Below are positions 36,751-47,500 of a DNA stretch of 64,000 bases, piece after piece. This DNA is from Allopontixanthobacter sediminis (GTDB taxonomy: Bacteria; Pseudomonadota; Alphaproteobacteria; Sphingomonadales; Sphingomonadaceae). Under the pieces are notes generated by a model. That model was not told where the DNA came from, did not search any database, and saw nothing but the letters and a program-made list of their open reading frames with translations. The stretch spans positions 196,501 through 260,500 of the forward strand of contig NZ_WTYL01000003.1 in assembly GCF_009828115.1 (NCBI RefSeq). Reading direction: 5' to 3'. The position numbers and the translations under genes were made by a program. The number at the start of each line of letters is the position of its first letter. Position 1 is the stretch's first letter.

Positions 36751-36981
36751 TTAGGCGCTGATTGGATCGTCGTCATTGCCGCCGGCAGCGATCACGATAC
36801 CAGCGATAACGGCTGCAGCAGCCAGAAGCGCGATAATGATGCCCGAACCACCTTCAAGGTCGCTCTCTTCCTGAGCAACAGGAGCGGAAACGCGATCGAC
36901 ACTGGCCGAAGGCGCAGCAAGTGCTGGCGAAGCAGCGAGTGAAAGAGCAGCCGTAGCGGCAAGCAAATTACGGAATTTCAT
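36751..36981 (-). CDS. Small exported membrane protein, hypothetical
   Basis: A 76-residue protein with a clear signal peptide (LLAATAALSLAASPALA). A short Ser/Glu-rich segment (DRVSAPVAQEESDLEGG) comes next, then one membrane-spanning stretch (IIIALLAAAAVIAGIVIAAGG) and an acidic tail ending DDDPISA. Many sphingomonads have such peptides. No function is known to me. TTAACTCTCCTTAG-type context gives AAGGAGAG before the ATG, so it is well translated, and a strong terminator follows. Confidence 0.8.
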   Translation of the reverse strand: MKFRNLLAATAALSLAASPALAAPSASVDRVSAPVAQEESDLEGGSGIIIALLAAAAVIAGIVIAAGGNDDDPISA

Positions 36982-37244
36982 AGATTAACTCTCCTTAGAG
37001 GGGCATTTTTTCAAAACTCGGTGTCCTGTTAGGACAAGTGACCTTGGGTGGCAACCCCGCTGGGTTGAAAAGAACCGTGATGTGCCAAAATTGTGACACC
37101 ATTTCGGCCCTTTACTGTCGCAACCCGGCAAACCAAACGGTTTGTCCTTAGGCTGATCACTGTAAGGGACGCGCAGTGCTCCAGTTCCTGACATTCGGGA
37201 CACTAGCGCAAATATCCAAAGAAAGTCCTAATCCGACCGTCTGG

Positions 37245-38963
37245 TTATCGCCGGCTGCCCCCTTTTTCTTCCGAATCATAGACCCTTTCGCCTCCCACCC
37301 ACGTCTGCAGCACCTGGGTGGCCCGAATTTCTTCCGGCGAGGCTAACAGCAGATCGCGGTCGACCAGCACGAAATCGGCCCGCTCGCCTTCCACCAGTCG
37401 GCCGAAGCGTCCTTCGGCAAAGCCTGCAAAAGCGCCGCCATAAGTAAACGCAGTCAGCGCCTGTTCGCGTGTGACCCGTTCCTGAGGCTGCCAGCCGCCG
37501 AAAGGCTGGCTCGCAGCGTCTGTCCGGGTAAACGCGGCGGCGAGGCCCGCGAAAGGATCGATCGATTCGACCGGAGCGTCCGAACCGAACGCCAGCGGTG
37601 CGCCTGCATCGGCGATACTGTTCCACGCATAGGCCCCGGCGAGCCGGCCTTGGCCAAGCCGGGCTTCCGCCATCGTCCTGTCCGATGTCTGGTGTACCGG
37701 CTGCATCGACGCGATGATCCCGTGCTTGCCGAACAGCGCGAGTTCTGCGGGATCGACAATCTGGGCATGCTCGACCCGCCAGCGCCGGTCGCCTTCGTAG
37801 GTACCGGACATATCCTCGATCGCCCCCAGCACCTCGGAATTTGCGGCATCGCCGATCGCGTGGATCGCGACCTGAAATTTGTCCAACGCGGCGCGGCTCA
37901 TCAAATTGCGTAGCTGCGAGGAGTTCATCGACGGTAGCCCGACATTGCCGGCATCGTCCGCATAGGGCTGTTTGAGCCACGCACCGCGCGAACCCAAGGC
38001 ACCGTCGAGATACAGCTTAACGCCGTTGAGGCGCAGCCTGTCGTTATAAAGCCACGGCGAAGGCCCAGGCCCGCCGATCAGTTCCATCGCATCGACACCG
38101 CCGGCGTACGACATGATCCGCATCTTGAGCGCGCCTTTGTCGCCTGCTCGACGAAAACTCTGCCAATCCTCGATGCTGGTGCCCATGTCCGCGACTGCGG
38201 TGACTCCGTTTCGAAGCATGATCTCCTGCGCTTCCTGCAGGGCGAGGTCGCGGTCCTCAGGCCGGGGTCGCGGCACTTTCGCGGCGACCATGCTCATGGC
38301 TTCGTCGACAAAAATGCCTGAGGGTGCCCGCGAGCCGGAAGCACGCTCGATCCTGCCGCCCGCCGGGTCCTTGCTGGCGGCGGTCACCCCGGCAAGGTTG
38401 ATTGCAGCGCTGTTGGCCCATCCGGCATGGCCGTCTACCCGCTCTAGCCAGACTGGACGGTCGGAAACGACGGCGTCCAGTTCGGCAGCGGTGGGAAATC
38501 GGCCGAGACCCCATTTCTCCTGGTTCCAGCCGGTGCCGACAATCCAGCGGCGCCCGGGGTTTTCCGCGGCGTAAGTGGCGATCTTCGCTTGCGCTTCGGC
38601 GAGCGACGCGGTGTCGGACAGGTCGAGCGTCAGCGCGGCAAATCCCACGCCCAGGACGTGAGCATGGGCGTCGATCATCCCGGGAATGACGAACTGCCCC
38701 TTTCCGTCGAGCAGGTAATCGACCCCGCTGGGGCGCTGGTCCCCGCGCTTCAGGACCAGTTTGACCTTGCCGTCATCATCGATCCACAGGCCGGTGAAGC
38801 GGTCGACCTTGCCATCCTCGTCGATAGTGATGCCTTGCACGTTGTCGACCAGCGTATCCGCCGCGGCCGGTGCGGCAATTCCGAGCGCCAACGCAGCGGC
38901 GGAGCATGAAAAGACGTAAGCAAGGCGGTCTGCGGTCATGGGGGACATCGGGGTTCGTTCCAT
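37245..38963 (-). CDS. Exported amidohydrolase family protein (YtcJ-like)
   Basis: A metal-dependent hydrolase of about 572 residues of the amidohydrolase superfamily, with an N-terminal signal-like hydrophobic stretch (AYVFSCSAAALALGIAAPAAA). The metal site starts with VIPGMIDAHAHVLGVG. AIHAIGDAANSEVL gives another histidine, VEHAQIVDP another, and APLAFGSDAPVESIDPF the late aspartate. This matches YtcJ-like exported amidohydrolases of unknown natural substrate. The ATG overlaps the stop of the upstream dehydrogenase by one base (TGATG), so the two are coupled; a TTG sits directly before it. Confidence 0.9.
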   Translation of the reverse strand: MERTPMSPMTADRLAYVFSCSAAALALGIAAPAAADTLVDNVQGITIDEDGKVDRFTGLWIDDDGKVKLVLKRGDQRPSGVDYLLDGKGQFVIPGMIDAHAHVLGVGFAALTLDLSDTASLAEAQAKIATYAAENPGRRWIVGTGWNQEKWGLGRFPTAAELDAVVSDRPVWLERVDGHAGWANSAAINLAGVTAASKDPAGGRIERASGSRAPSGIFVDEAMSMVAAKVPRPRPEDRDLALQEAQEIMLRNGVTAVADMGTSIEDWQSFRRAGDKGALKMRIMSYAGGVDAMELIGGPGPSPWLYNDRLRLNGVKLYLDGALGSRGAWLKQPYADDAGNVGLPSMNSSQLRNLMSRAALDKFQVAIHAIGDAANSEVLGAIEDMSGTYEGDRRWRVEHAQIVDPAELALFGKHGIIASMQPVHQTSDRTMAEARLGQGRLAGAYAWNSIADAGAPLAFGSDAPVESIDPFAGLAAAFTRTDAASQPFGGWQPQERVTREQALTAFTYGGAFAGFAEGRFGRLVEGERADFVLVDRDLLLASPEEIRATQVLQTWVGGERVYDSEEKGGSRR

Positions 38964-39862
38964 CAAGTGTTTCCTCGCGGCAGGCGGCGGATCAGCGAAC
39001 TTGTGTCGAGCCTGCCCCCGCCGGTCTGTTGAATTTCAGCATAGAATTTGTCGACCATCGCAGTCACCGGCGACTCGAGGCCCAGCCGGTCGGCTTCCTC
39101 AAGCGCGTAACCAAGGTCCTTGCGCATCCAGTCGACTGCGAAACCGAAATCGAATTCGTCCTTAACCATGGTCGGCCAGCGGTTTTCCATCTGCCAGCTT
39201 TGCGCGGCCCCGCCGGATATCGCCTCCAGAACCTTGTCGGTATCAAGGCCCGCGGCGACCGTCAGGCGGATCGCTTCGCTGAGCCCCTGGAGGATGCCCG
39301 CGATACACATCTGGTTGGCCATCTTGGCCGTCTGACCAGCGCCGCATGCCCCGACATGGACGATCCGCGCGCCATAAGCGCCCATCACCGGGCGGGCGCG
39401 CTCGAACGCTTCCCCGGTTCCGCCGCACATGACCGCCAGCTTGCCGCTGACCGCGCCCGCCTGTCCGCCGGAGACCGGGGCGTCGAGGGTCATGAAACCC
39501 TGCTCGCCTGCCGCCGCCCCCAATTCCCGCGCCCTGTTTGCCGAAACGGTGGTGTGATCGATGAACAACGCACCCGGCTCAATGGCCGAGAATGCCCCGT
39601 CGGCGCCGAGGGTAACCTCGCGGAGATCCTCGTCATTGCCGACGCAGGTAATGACGATCTCCGCACCTTGCGCTGCGAGGGCAGGGGTGGCGGCGATTTC
39701 TGCGCTACGGCCCCGGTTGCCTTGTTCCTCCAGCCAGCTTTCCGCCCGGCTCCGGGTGCGGTTGAACACAGCGAGGCGATTGCCGGCAGAGAGCAAGTGG
39801 CCTGCCATCGGCCCGCCCATCACGCCCAGCCCGATGAATGCGACTTTACCTTGTACGATCAT
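38963..39862 (-). CDS. NAD(P)-dependent dehydrogenase, 3-hydroxyisobutyrate dehydrogenase family
   Basis: A 299-residue beta-hydroxyacid dehydrogenase. The Rossmann motif VAFIGLGVMGGPMAGHLL is at the N-terminus and the substrate loop is DAPVSGGQAGAVSGKLAVM. The catalytic lysine is in AGQTAKMANQM. The conserved C-terminal helix carries KDLGYALEEADRLG. It could oxidise 3-hydroxyisobutyrate (valine breakdown) or reduce tartronate semialdehyde, and the sequence alone does not decide. The ATG of MIVQGKVAF is chosen; the much longer open frame upstream lies antisense to ilvA. Confidence 0.93.
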   Translation of the reverse strand: MIVQGKVAFIGLGVMGGPMAGHLLSAGNRLAVFNRTRSRAESWLEEQGNRGRSAEIAATPALAAQGAEIVITCVGNDEDLREVTLGADGAFSAIEPGALFIDHTTVSANRARELGAAAGEQGFMTLDAPVSGGQAGAVSGKLAVMCGGTGEAFERARPVMGAYGARIVHVGACGAGQTAKMANQMCIAGILQGLSEAIRLTVAAGLDTDKVLEAISGGAAQSWQMENRWPTMVKDEFDFGFAVDWMRKDLGYALEEADRLGLESPVTAMVDKFYAEIQQTGGGRLDTSSLIRRLPRGNT

Positions 39863-39913
39863 CGGGGCGGAATGCGTCAAGACGCCGCGCAAAGCAAATC
39901 CATTGGCCGAAAA

Positions 39914-39919
39914 TATAAT
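39914..39919 (+). promoter_or_regulatory. Possible -10 element for the threonine ammonia-lyase gene
   Basis: A perfect TATAAT stands 64 bases ahead of the ATG in the 120-base divergent gap. No clear -35 hexamer is found at 16-18 bases, so the call is tentative. Confidence 0.4.
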
Positions 39920-39982
39920 GGCATTGGCAGGAAAATGCTGGCGCCTGTTTCCCCGCTGCAACAATTCGCCTATCGGAATGCC

Positions 39983-41278
39983 ATGAACACCAGTCCTTCC
40001 CTGTCGCCCGTAAACGCGAACCCTGCTGCTACGGCGCCCCGCGATCACCCCTGCGACGCGCCGATCGAGGCCCTGTCGATCGAGAGCATTCGCGCGGCTG
40101 CGGAACGGATCAAGGACGCGGTGGTGCGCACGCCCACGATGCACAGCATCACCCTGTCGCAAATGACCGGCGCGGAGATCTGGCTGAAATTCGAGAACCT
40201 GCAATTCACAGCCGCGTATAAGGAACGCGGTGCGCTCAATGCGCTGCTGCTGATGGACCCGGAGCGCAGGGCGCGGGGCGTGATCGCGGCTTCGGCCGGC
40301 AACCATTCGCAGGGGCTCAGCTTTCACGGGCGGCGGCTGGGCGTGCCGGTGACAATCGTCATGCCGCGCACCACGCCGACGGTCAAAGTCATGCAGACGG
40401 AAAGCGTTGGCGGCCAGGTCGTACTTGAAGGCGAGACGTTCGACGAAGCCTACGCCCATGCGCGCAAGCTGGAGATCGAGCTCGGACTTACCTTCGTCCA
40501 TCCGTTCGATGATCCCGATGTCGCGTCGGGCCAGGGAACGGTCGCGCTGGAAATGTTCGAGGATGCGCCCGATCTCGATTGCATCGTCACCCCGATTGGC
40601 GGCGGCGGGCTGATTTCCGGAATGGCTACGGTTGCGCGCGCGCTGAAGCCCGACATGAAGGTATACGGTGTCCAGGCGGCTCTGTTTCCATCGATGTACG
40701 CCAAGATAAAAGGCACCGAAATGCCGTGTAGCGGGGATACGCTGGCGGAAGGTATCGCAGTCAAATATCCCGGCGAGTTCACGTCGCGGGTCGTTGCCGA
40801 CCGGGTCGACGATATCCTGCTGGTAGACGAAGCGGCGCTCGAGAAGGCGGTTTCGCTATTGCTGCAGATCGAGAAGACCGTGGTCGAAGGAGCCGGGGCT
40901 GCAGGCCTCGCTGCAGTGCTCGCGCATCCGGAGAAATTCGCCGGCCGCAAGATCGGGCTCGTCCTGTGTGGCGGCAATATCGACACGCGGCTGCTGGCAA
41001 ACGTGCTGCTACGCGATCTTGCTCGCTCTGGCCGTTTGGCGCGCCTGCGCATCACCCTGCAGGATCGCCCCGGTTCGCTCTACAAGGTCATGAGCGCGTT
41101 CCACGAGCACAACGTCAATATCATCGAGATCTATCACCAGCGGATTTTCACCAACCTGCCAGCCAAGGGCTTGATCACCGATATCGAGTGCGAAGCGCGT
41201 GACCGGGAACAGCTCGACGCACTGGTGCAGTCGCTGCGAACCTCCGGCTACGTGGTCAATCCGGTGGAACTGGACTGA
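39983..41278 (+). CDS. ilvA: Threonine ammonia-lyase with C-terminal ACT domain
   Basis: A 431-residue PLP enzyme that turns threonine into 2-oxobutyrate for isoleucine synthesis. The PLP lysine is in FTAAYKERGALNALLL. Phosphate binding uses GGGGLISG, and SAGNHSQGLSFHG holds the substrate. The last 75 residues form an ACT-like domain (RLRITLQDRPGSLYKVMSAF), giving possible amino-acid feedback. A variable 30-residue N-terminal tail precedes the core. The layout is that of single-ACT lyases common in alphaproteobacteria, which may be biosynthetic or catabolic. The long open frame upstream of the ATG is not coding. Confidence 0.94.
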   Translation: MNTSPSLSPVNANPAATAPRDHPCDAPIEALSIESIRAAAERIKDAVVRTPTMHSITLSQMTGAEIWLKFENLQFTAAYKERGALNALLLMDPERRARGVIAASAGNHSQGLSFHGRRLGVPVTIVMPRTTPTVKVMQTESVGGQVVLEGETFDEAYAHARKLEIELGLTFVHPFDDPDVASGQGTVALEMFEDAPDLDCIVTPIGGGGLISGMATVARALKPDMKVYGVQAALFPSMYAKIKGTEMPCSGDTLAEGIAVKYPGEFTSRVVADRVDDILLVDEAALEKAVSLLLQIEKTVVEGAGAAGLAAVLAHPEKFAGRKIGLVLCGGNIDTRLLANVLLRDLARSGRLARLRITLQDRPGSLYKVMSAFHEHNVNIIEIYHQRIFTNLPAKGLITDIECEARDREQLDALVQSLRTSGYVVNPVELD

Positions 41279-41341
41279 CAGCGGGAGATTTCGCCCGAAT
41301 GGCGCCGGTCATATTCCGGAAACTGTGCAAAATAAGAAACG

Positions 41342-41364
41342 CTTAACCGTATTAGATGGTTAAG
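41342..41364. repeat. Inverted repeat in the ilvA-bpt gap
   Basis: CTTAACC and GGTTAAG are perfect 7-base inverted arms around a 9-base spacer, followed by GACCTTTTA. It is too AT-rich for a strong terminator. It may be a weak terminator of ilvA or a regulator site ahead of the transferase gene. Confidence 0.4.
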
Positions 41365-41453
41365 GACCTTTTACTGGCGGTTATCAAATGGCATAGTCCG
41401 GAGGCAGATCGCGCCGACCGAGCGATTCCCTGCCGAAAGGATTTTCAGCTGCC

Positions 41454-42296
41454 GTGACGGCCCACGTTCGCTTCCCTCGCTTCTTCGTGACGACGCCCGC
41501 GCCGTGTCCCTATTTGCCGGGTCGCAGCGAGCGCAAGGTGTTCACGGAACTGAAGGGTCCGAACTCGGACCAGCTGAACGAAGCGCTGGGCCGAATCGGA
41601 TTTCGCCGAAGCCAGACGGTCGCTTACCGCCCGAGCTGCAGCAATTGCAGCGCCTGTGTGTCGGTGAGGGTGATCACTGACGAGTTTGAGCCATCTTCTA
41701 CCCAGCGCAAGAATTTGCGGCGCAACAGCGACCTGGTGACCACCGAATGTCGCCCGTGGGCCACCGAGGAACAATTCGAACTCTTGCAGCGTTATCTCGG
41801 TGTTCGCCACCCGGGTGGCGGCATGGCCTCGATGGATGAGATTGACTATGCAGATATGGTGGAACATACGCCCGTCTCGAGCTATGTTATTGAATATAGA
41901 GAGCCTTCGGAAGATGGGGAACCGGGCCGATTGATTGGGGCTTGTCTAACGGATCGTCAGAGCGACGGCTTGTCGATGATCTACAGTTTTTATGATCCTG
42001 AACACGAGGCACGGTCCGGGCTTGGCAATTACATTATCCTTGATCACATCCGCCGTGCGGCGGAACAGGGTCTGCCTTATGTCTACCTCGGCTATTGGGT
42101 CGAAGGTTCGGATCGCATGCGGTATAAGATCCGCTATCGTCCGATGGAGCGGCTCACCCGTGACGGTTGGCAGCAATTCTCACCCGATCAGCAAAGTGAT
42201 CTCATTTCCGACACCTTCAGCGGTGTGGAGCGGGATGCCGCAGCCGTCTCCAGTCCGGCCAAGGACGGCACCCAGGACCAATACAACCTTAAATAG
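41454..42296 (+). CDS. bpt: Aspartate/glutamate leucyltransferase or arginyltransferase (Bpt/Ate family)
   Basis: A 280-residue aminoacyl-tRNA-protein transferase that would add leucine (bacterial Bpt type) to proteins with N-terminal acidic residues, marking them for ClpS/ClpAP. Family features are [16 protein letters not shown], the cysteine cluster [12 protein letters not shown] and [10 protein letters not shown]. The acyltransferase core has [27 protein letters not shown] and [24 protein letters not shown]. The start is GTG. The C-terminal coding end overlaps the presumed start of the tamA gene. Confidence 0.93.
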   Translation: MTAHVRFPRFFVTTPAPCPYLPGRSERKVFTELKGPNSDQLNEALGRIGFRRSQTVAYRPSCSNCSACVSVRVITDEFEPSSTQRKNLRRNSDLVTTECRPWATEEQFELLQRYLGVRHPGGGMASMDEIDYADMVEHTPVSSYVIEYREPSEDGEPGRLIGACLTDRQSDGLSMIYSFYDPEHEARSGLGNYIILDHIRRAAEQGLPYVYLGYWVEGSDRMRYKIRYRPMERLTRDGWQQFSPDQQSDLISDTFSGVERDAAAVSSPAKDGTQDQYNLK

Positions 42297-44520
42297 CATC
42301 GCTTTAAATGGCATAGCACGCGTTTGGCGACTGCCATGCGCGTTCGCCGGACTGCTAATTGTCAGCGGGTCGCTATCCGCGTCTGCCGCGCTGGCGCAAG
42401 ACACCCAGGCGCCGCCCCGGCTGGAAGACCTGATCCCCGATTCTGCGGTTGAAAATCCGGAGGACTGGGCTGACGACATCGATACGGCAAATACTCCGGT
42501 AGATGAACTTTCGGAACCGGTGCTCGAACCCAATTCACCCTTGGCGGAATTGCCTGCGATGGAAGTTCCGTGGCCAGACGAGCAATTGGAACTGCCGGAA
42601 CTGGTTCGCCTTCCGCGGGATGAAACGATCGAATTCGCCGAAGTGGAAGGTATCGAGGGGCAAGAAACGGATGACGAGTTCGCGGCGCTCGCCGATGCCC
42701 AGTTGGAGCAGGTCAACGACCAGCTGACACTCGCATTTCCGGTCGAAGCTGCATCTTTCCCGGTAAGGGAGGAATTCGTCAGCCGGTTCAAAGCGCTGTC
42801 CACGATCGAAAGCCTGTCGGACGAAGAAGGCTCGATCGCGCAATTGGCCGCACGGGCGCGGGCGGACGAGGAACTGCTTGAACAATTGCTCGAAATCTAC
42901 GGCTATTACGACGCCCAGATCATTCGCTCGGTATCGGGTCGCACCGGGCGCCGCGAGCAAGCGGCCGGGTCGGAAGCTCCTCCTGAACGCGCGGCGCAGG
43001 CGAAGCCCTCGGTGCGGTTCGACATCATTCCCGGTCCCCTGTTCCGGTTTGGTGCCATCAACCTGGGCGAGCTGAGCCAGGCACCCGACGCGGGCGCTTT
43101 GCGCCAGGCATTCGAAATTAACACCGGCGATCCGCTTTCGAGCGATGCCATCGTCGAGGAGCAGATCGATCTCGACGTCGCGCTCGGCGAGACTGGTTAT
43201 CCGTTCGCGGAAATCAATGAACCGGAACTGCTGGTAGACCACGCCCGGACCGAGGGCGATCTGACGATGATCGTACTGCCCAAGGGCAAGTATGTCTTCG
43301 GGAACGTCATCAGTGACATGCCGGAATTCCTTTCCAGCAAGCACCTAGAGACAATCGCCCGTTTCGATGAAGGCGATGTCTATCAGCGCAGCCTTGCGCT
43401 CGATCTTCGGCGCGCGATCACCGCCACCGGCTTGGTATCGACGGTCGTGGTGACGCCGCGTGAAGTGACCCCGCCATCGGGCGACCAGCCGGGCGTCGTG
43501 GCGATGGATGTAGCGCTGACCGAGGCGCCCCTGCGGACCATAGCTGGCGCGATCGGTTACGGCACTGAAGAGGGTATTCGCGTCGCCGCCAGTTGGGAAC
43601 ACCGCAACCTGTTCCCTTCCGAAGGCGCGCTGCGCCTGCGCGGTATCATCGGTACCCAGGAACAGCTGGCGGGGATAACTTTCCGCAAGAACAATTTTGG
43701 CGGACGTGACCGGGTGCTGACGCTGGATGCGTACGCCTCCACGGTCGACAATAACGCCTTCGACGCCAACACCGCCGCGCTTGTGGGTACATACGAGCGC
43801 GTGTCCAACCTGCTGTTCCAGAAGCCGTTCAGCTGGGGCGTCGGTTTCGAATTGCTGGCGACAGCCGAACGGCCCGCCGGGGTCGACGGTCTGCAGGAAG
43901 AACGGCAGACCTACTTCATCGCCGCCTTGCCGGTACGGGGCCTGATCGATTCCACGGATGACCTGCTCGACCCGACCGAAGGATTCCGGCTGGGCGCACG
44001 GCTGTCGCCAGAGATTTCGCGGAGCGAGGGGACGGAGAGCTTCTACCTCCGCAGCCAGGTCGATGCGAGTTACTACAAACAGATAAATGACAAGGTCGTG
44101 CTGGCGACCCGTGCTCGCTTCGGCAGCATCCCAGGAACTGCGCTGCAGAATATCGCACCGTCACGCCGCTTTTACGCAGGCGGCGGCAGTTCGGTCCGCG
44201 GTTATGGCTACCAGGCCATCGGACCGCAGGACACGCTGGGCGAACCAAGCGGCGGACGCTCGCTGGTCGAGCTGTCGTTCGAAGCGCGCATCAAGACCGG
44301 CTTTTTCGATGGTGCCCTTGCTGTGGTGCCATTTGTCGACGCTGGCTCGGTCGGAACCGGCCCGACGCCCGATTTCGATGATATCCGCATCGGGGCGGGT
44401 GTCGGGGTGCGCTATTACACCGGCTTCGGGCCGATCCGCGTCGATGTCGCGACGCCCATCAATCCAGGCCCCAATGACAGCCCGATCGCGGTCTACGTTT
44501 CGCTTGGTCAGGCTTTCTGA
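42235..44520 (+). CDS. tamA: Outer-membrane assembly protein TamA-like (BamA superfamily)
   Basis: An outer-membrane protein of about 761 residues. After a signal-like stretch ([19 protein letters not shown]) there is a long acidic Pro/Glu linker of about 130 residues. POTRA-type domains follow, with [22 protein letters not shown] and [17 protein letters not shown] 16-strand surface-antigen barrel ends it, with the [13 protein letters not shown] loop of Omp85 proteins and final VYVSLGQAF. The start is unusual: between 42296 and the signal there is no in-frame ATG, GTG or TTG, so the ATG at 42235 (GGAG upstream) is used, overlapping bpt by 62 bases. tamB follows with TGATG coupling. Confidence 0.88.
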   Translation: MPQPSPVRPRTAPRTNTTLNSIALNGIARVWRLPCAFAGLLIVSGSLSASAALAQDTQAPPRLEDLIPDSAVENPEDWADDIDTANTPVDELSEPVLEPNSPLAELPAMEVPWPDEQLELPELVRLPRDETIEFAEVEGIEGQETDDEFAALADAQLEQVNDQLTLAFPVEAASFPVREEFVSRFKALSTIESLSDEEGSIAQLAARARADEELLEQLLEIYGYYDAQIIRSVSGRTGRREQAAGSEAPPERAAQAKPSVRFDIIPGPLFRFGAINLGELSQAPDAGALRQAFEINTGDPLSSDAIVEEQIDLDVALGETGYPFAEINEPELLVDHARTEGDLTMIVLPKGKYVFGNVISDMPEFLSSKHLETIARFDEGDVYQRSLALDLRRAITATGLVSTVVVTPREVTPPSGDQPGVVAMDVALTEAPLRTIAGAIGYGTEEGIRVAASWEHRNLFPSEGALRLRGIIGTQEQLAGITFRKNNFGGRDRVLTLDAYASTVDNNAFDANTAALVGTYERVSNLLFQKPFSWGVGFELLATAERPAGVDGLQEERQTYFIAALPVRGLIDSTDDLLDPTEGFRLGARLSPEISRSEGTESFYLRSQVDASYYKQINDKVVLATRARFGSIPGTALQNIAPSRRFYAGGGSSVRGYGYQAIGPQDTLGEPSGGRSLVELSFEARIKTGFFDGALAVVPFVDAGSVGTGPTPDFDDIRIGAGVGVRYYTGFGPIRVDVATPINPGPNDSPIAVYVSLGQAF

Positions 44521-47500
44521 TGGTTGACGGCGTGGATGAAGTCGAGGGTCAGGAAGTCGGTCATCAGGATCCGGCAACGAGCCCGGCACGGCGCAGCCGT
44601 AGCCGCCGGATTACGCGGTGGGTCGTAGGTGCTCTCGCAGCGCTGGCGATACTGCTGATAGCCGCGTTCGCGGTGCTCAACAGCCCGATCGGCAAGCGGT
44701 TCATTGCCGACCAGATCGCCCAGGTGGCACCTGCGTCGGGACTCCGGTTCGAAGTCGGCCGCATTGACGGTGATATTTTTGGCGAGGCGGTGCTGCATGA
44801 TGTCGTGCTGCTTGATCCCAAGGGAAGATTCCTGACGATTCCGGTTGTGGAACTGGACTGGCGGCCGCTTAGCTGGATCACCAAGGGGCTGGACATCCGC
44901 AATCTTACGGCACGTCGCGGCGATTTGCTGCGCATGCCGGAATTGCTTCCGGGAGATCCGGACGCTCCGATCCTCCCCGATTTCGACATCCGGATCGACC
45001 GGTTCGTGATCGACGACCTGACCCTGGCGCCGGGCATCGCAGGAGAAGAGGCGCAGCGGGTCAACTTGACTGCCCAGACGGATATCCGCGACGGACGGGT
45101 GTTCGTGAAAGCCGATGGCCGGCTCGGCCAGCGGGACCGGATATACGCCCTGATCGACGCGGAGCCCGATGGCGACAAATTCGATATCGAGATGGATTAC
45201 ATCGCCCCGCAGGACGGCGTGCTGGCGGGTATGCTGGGCGCGGATGCGCCGTACCGCGGGGTCATTACCGGTGACGGGACCTGGAGCAGCTGGAAGGGTG
45301 CATTGCTGGTCCGGCGAGCCGAGGAGCGCGCTGCGGCCTTCATGATTACCAACCGCGCTGGCGAGTATACGATTTCCGGACAAGCCTATCCTGAGCCCTG
45401 GCTGACGGGGTTGCCCGCCAGCGCGTTGGGCGAAGCAGTCGGCTTGATTGCCAGGGGCACCCTCGAAGACAGTGTGCTGGACGGCAACGTCTGGCTATTC
45501 GGCCAAGCGGTTGAAGCGACAGCCGCCGGCGTCGTCGATCTCGCTGGCAACGCGTTCCAAACTCTTGAAATTGGTGCGCGGCTGACGGATCCTGCGTTGC
45601 TCGGAAGTGATCTGCGGCTCGAAGGTGCCTCGCTTAGTGCGACGCTGGACGGCGCATTCCGCGACCTGTCGATCCCGCACGAACTTGCGGTCGAGCGGTT
45701 TGTTTCGGGCGAAACGGTGATTACCGGCATCACCCAACAGGGCACCGCAACCTATGACGGAACTCGGTGGGTGCTACCGCTTACGGCAGAGGTGGAGCGG
45801 GTTTCTACTGGCACTGCTCTGCTGGACCCGCGGCTGGTTGGCGGACGCTTGAACGGAACGGTGTTTTATACCGGCAACCGCGTGCTGTCGGACGATCTCG
45901 TGATAGATTTCGGCGACCTGACGGCGCGCCTCGCACTCCAAGGCGACGTTGAACGAGGCACCTATGCGTTGGCGGGACCCGTCAATGTCACGGGTCTGCC
46001 GCTCGAGAATGTCGGCAATGTGAGCGGCACGGCAAAGATCCTGCTTACCCTGCCGGCATCGGCTCCGTGGACCTTGGCGGCCGATTTCAACGGTCGTATT
46101 CCCAACGTAACCAACGCTACGCTGGCCAATCTTGCTGGCGAGGCGATTGCGTTTCGCGGCGGGGTAACTCTGGGCGGTGCGTCCGCCGGAGGGCTGACGC
46201 CGATCACGTTCCGCAACGTGGTGGTCGGTGCGAGCAAGTTGTCACTTCGAATGAATGGCCGCGTGGCAGGCGGGACGACCACGCTCGCCGGTTCGGGCAA
46301 CCACACGCAATACGGCGACTTCACCGTCGAGGCGGCGGTGACTGACGCCGGACCCGAAGCTGTGCTGGTGTTCGCCAACCCCTTGCCGGCCGCAGGCTTG
46401 ACGGACGTGCGCGTCGCGATAGCGCCGACCGAAGAAGGCTTCGCTATCGATACGGAAGGCGGATCGCTGCTCGGGCCGTTCGCCGGGCAACTGGGACTTT
46501 ATGCGCCCGAAGGCGGCCCGACCCGGATCGCGGTAGAGACGCTGACAGTCTGGAAAACTGCGATCACCGGTGACATTACCTTGTCGGACGCTGGCGCGTC
46601 GGGTGCGCTGGCTCTATCCGGCGGCGGACTGGACGGCACTATAGCACTGTCACCGCGCAGCGGCGGGCAGGCGTTCGATGTCGACATTCGAGCCAGACGC
46701 GCGTCCTTTGGCGGCGAGACTCCAATCTCCATCGCCCGGGCTGACATCGAAGCGAGCGGGTTGTTTCGATCGAGCGATAACGCGCTGGAAACGCGCAGCA
46801 CCATCACCGGCAATATTTTCGCCGAGGGCATCAGCTACGGAAACCTGTTCATCGGACGGTTGGCAGCCAGGGCGGACCTGACCAATGGGCAAGGGCCGAT
46901 TACCGCATCGCTGTCCGGGCGAAGGGGTGGGCGGTTCAACCTGCAGCTCAACGCCAACGTCGCAAGTGACCGGATCGATCTGGTCGCCCGGGGAGATTTC
47001 GCCGGACGCCGGATCGGGATGCCGCGCCGTGCGGTCCTGACCAAGCTCGACGATGGCGGATGGAGACTGGCTCCGTCGCAGATTTCGTTCGGACGCGGGT
47101 TTGCGATCGCGGAGGGACGTTTCGGTGGCCGCGGCCCGACGGAGCTAGAATTGAAGCTGGCAAACATGCCGCTGTCGCTGGTGGACATCGCCGTCGCGGA
47201 TTTCGGTCTTGGTGGGACCATTTCCGGGATCATCGATTATCGCGGTCAGGCAGGGCAACTTCCGGCGGGTAGCGCCCGGCTGAAGATCGATAATCTCAGC
47301 CGCTCCGGCCTGGTGCTCACCTCCCGGCCAATCGATGTCCTGCTGGTTTCCCGCCTGACCGGACAGCAACTCGAGACGCGGGCAGTGATCGACGAGGGCG
47401 GAGAGCGCCGTGGGCGGATGCAGGCGCGCATTACCGATATGCCCGCGTCGGGCGATCTTCTCAGCCGGCTCGAAGCGGGCGACCTTTTCGCGCAGTTGCG

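Noticed and set aside
36985-37203. Open frame of 72 codons upstream of the small membrane protein
   Set aside because: No ribosome site, no signal or domain; it lies in a 263-base gap that is more likely a promoter region.
38870-39982. N-terminal extension of the threonine ammonia-lyase frame
   Set aside because: It is antisense to the dehydrogenase gene. The ammonia-lyase core begins after the ATG at 39983.
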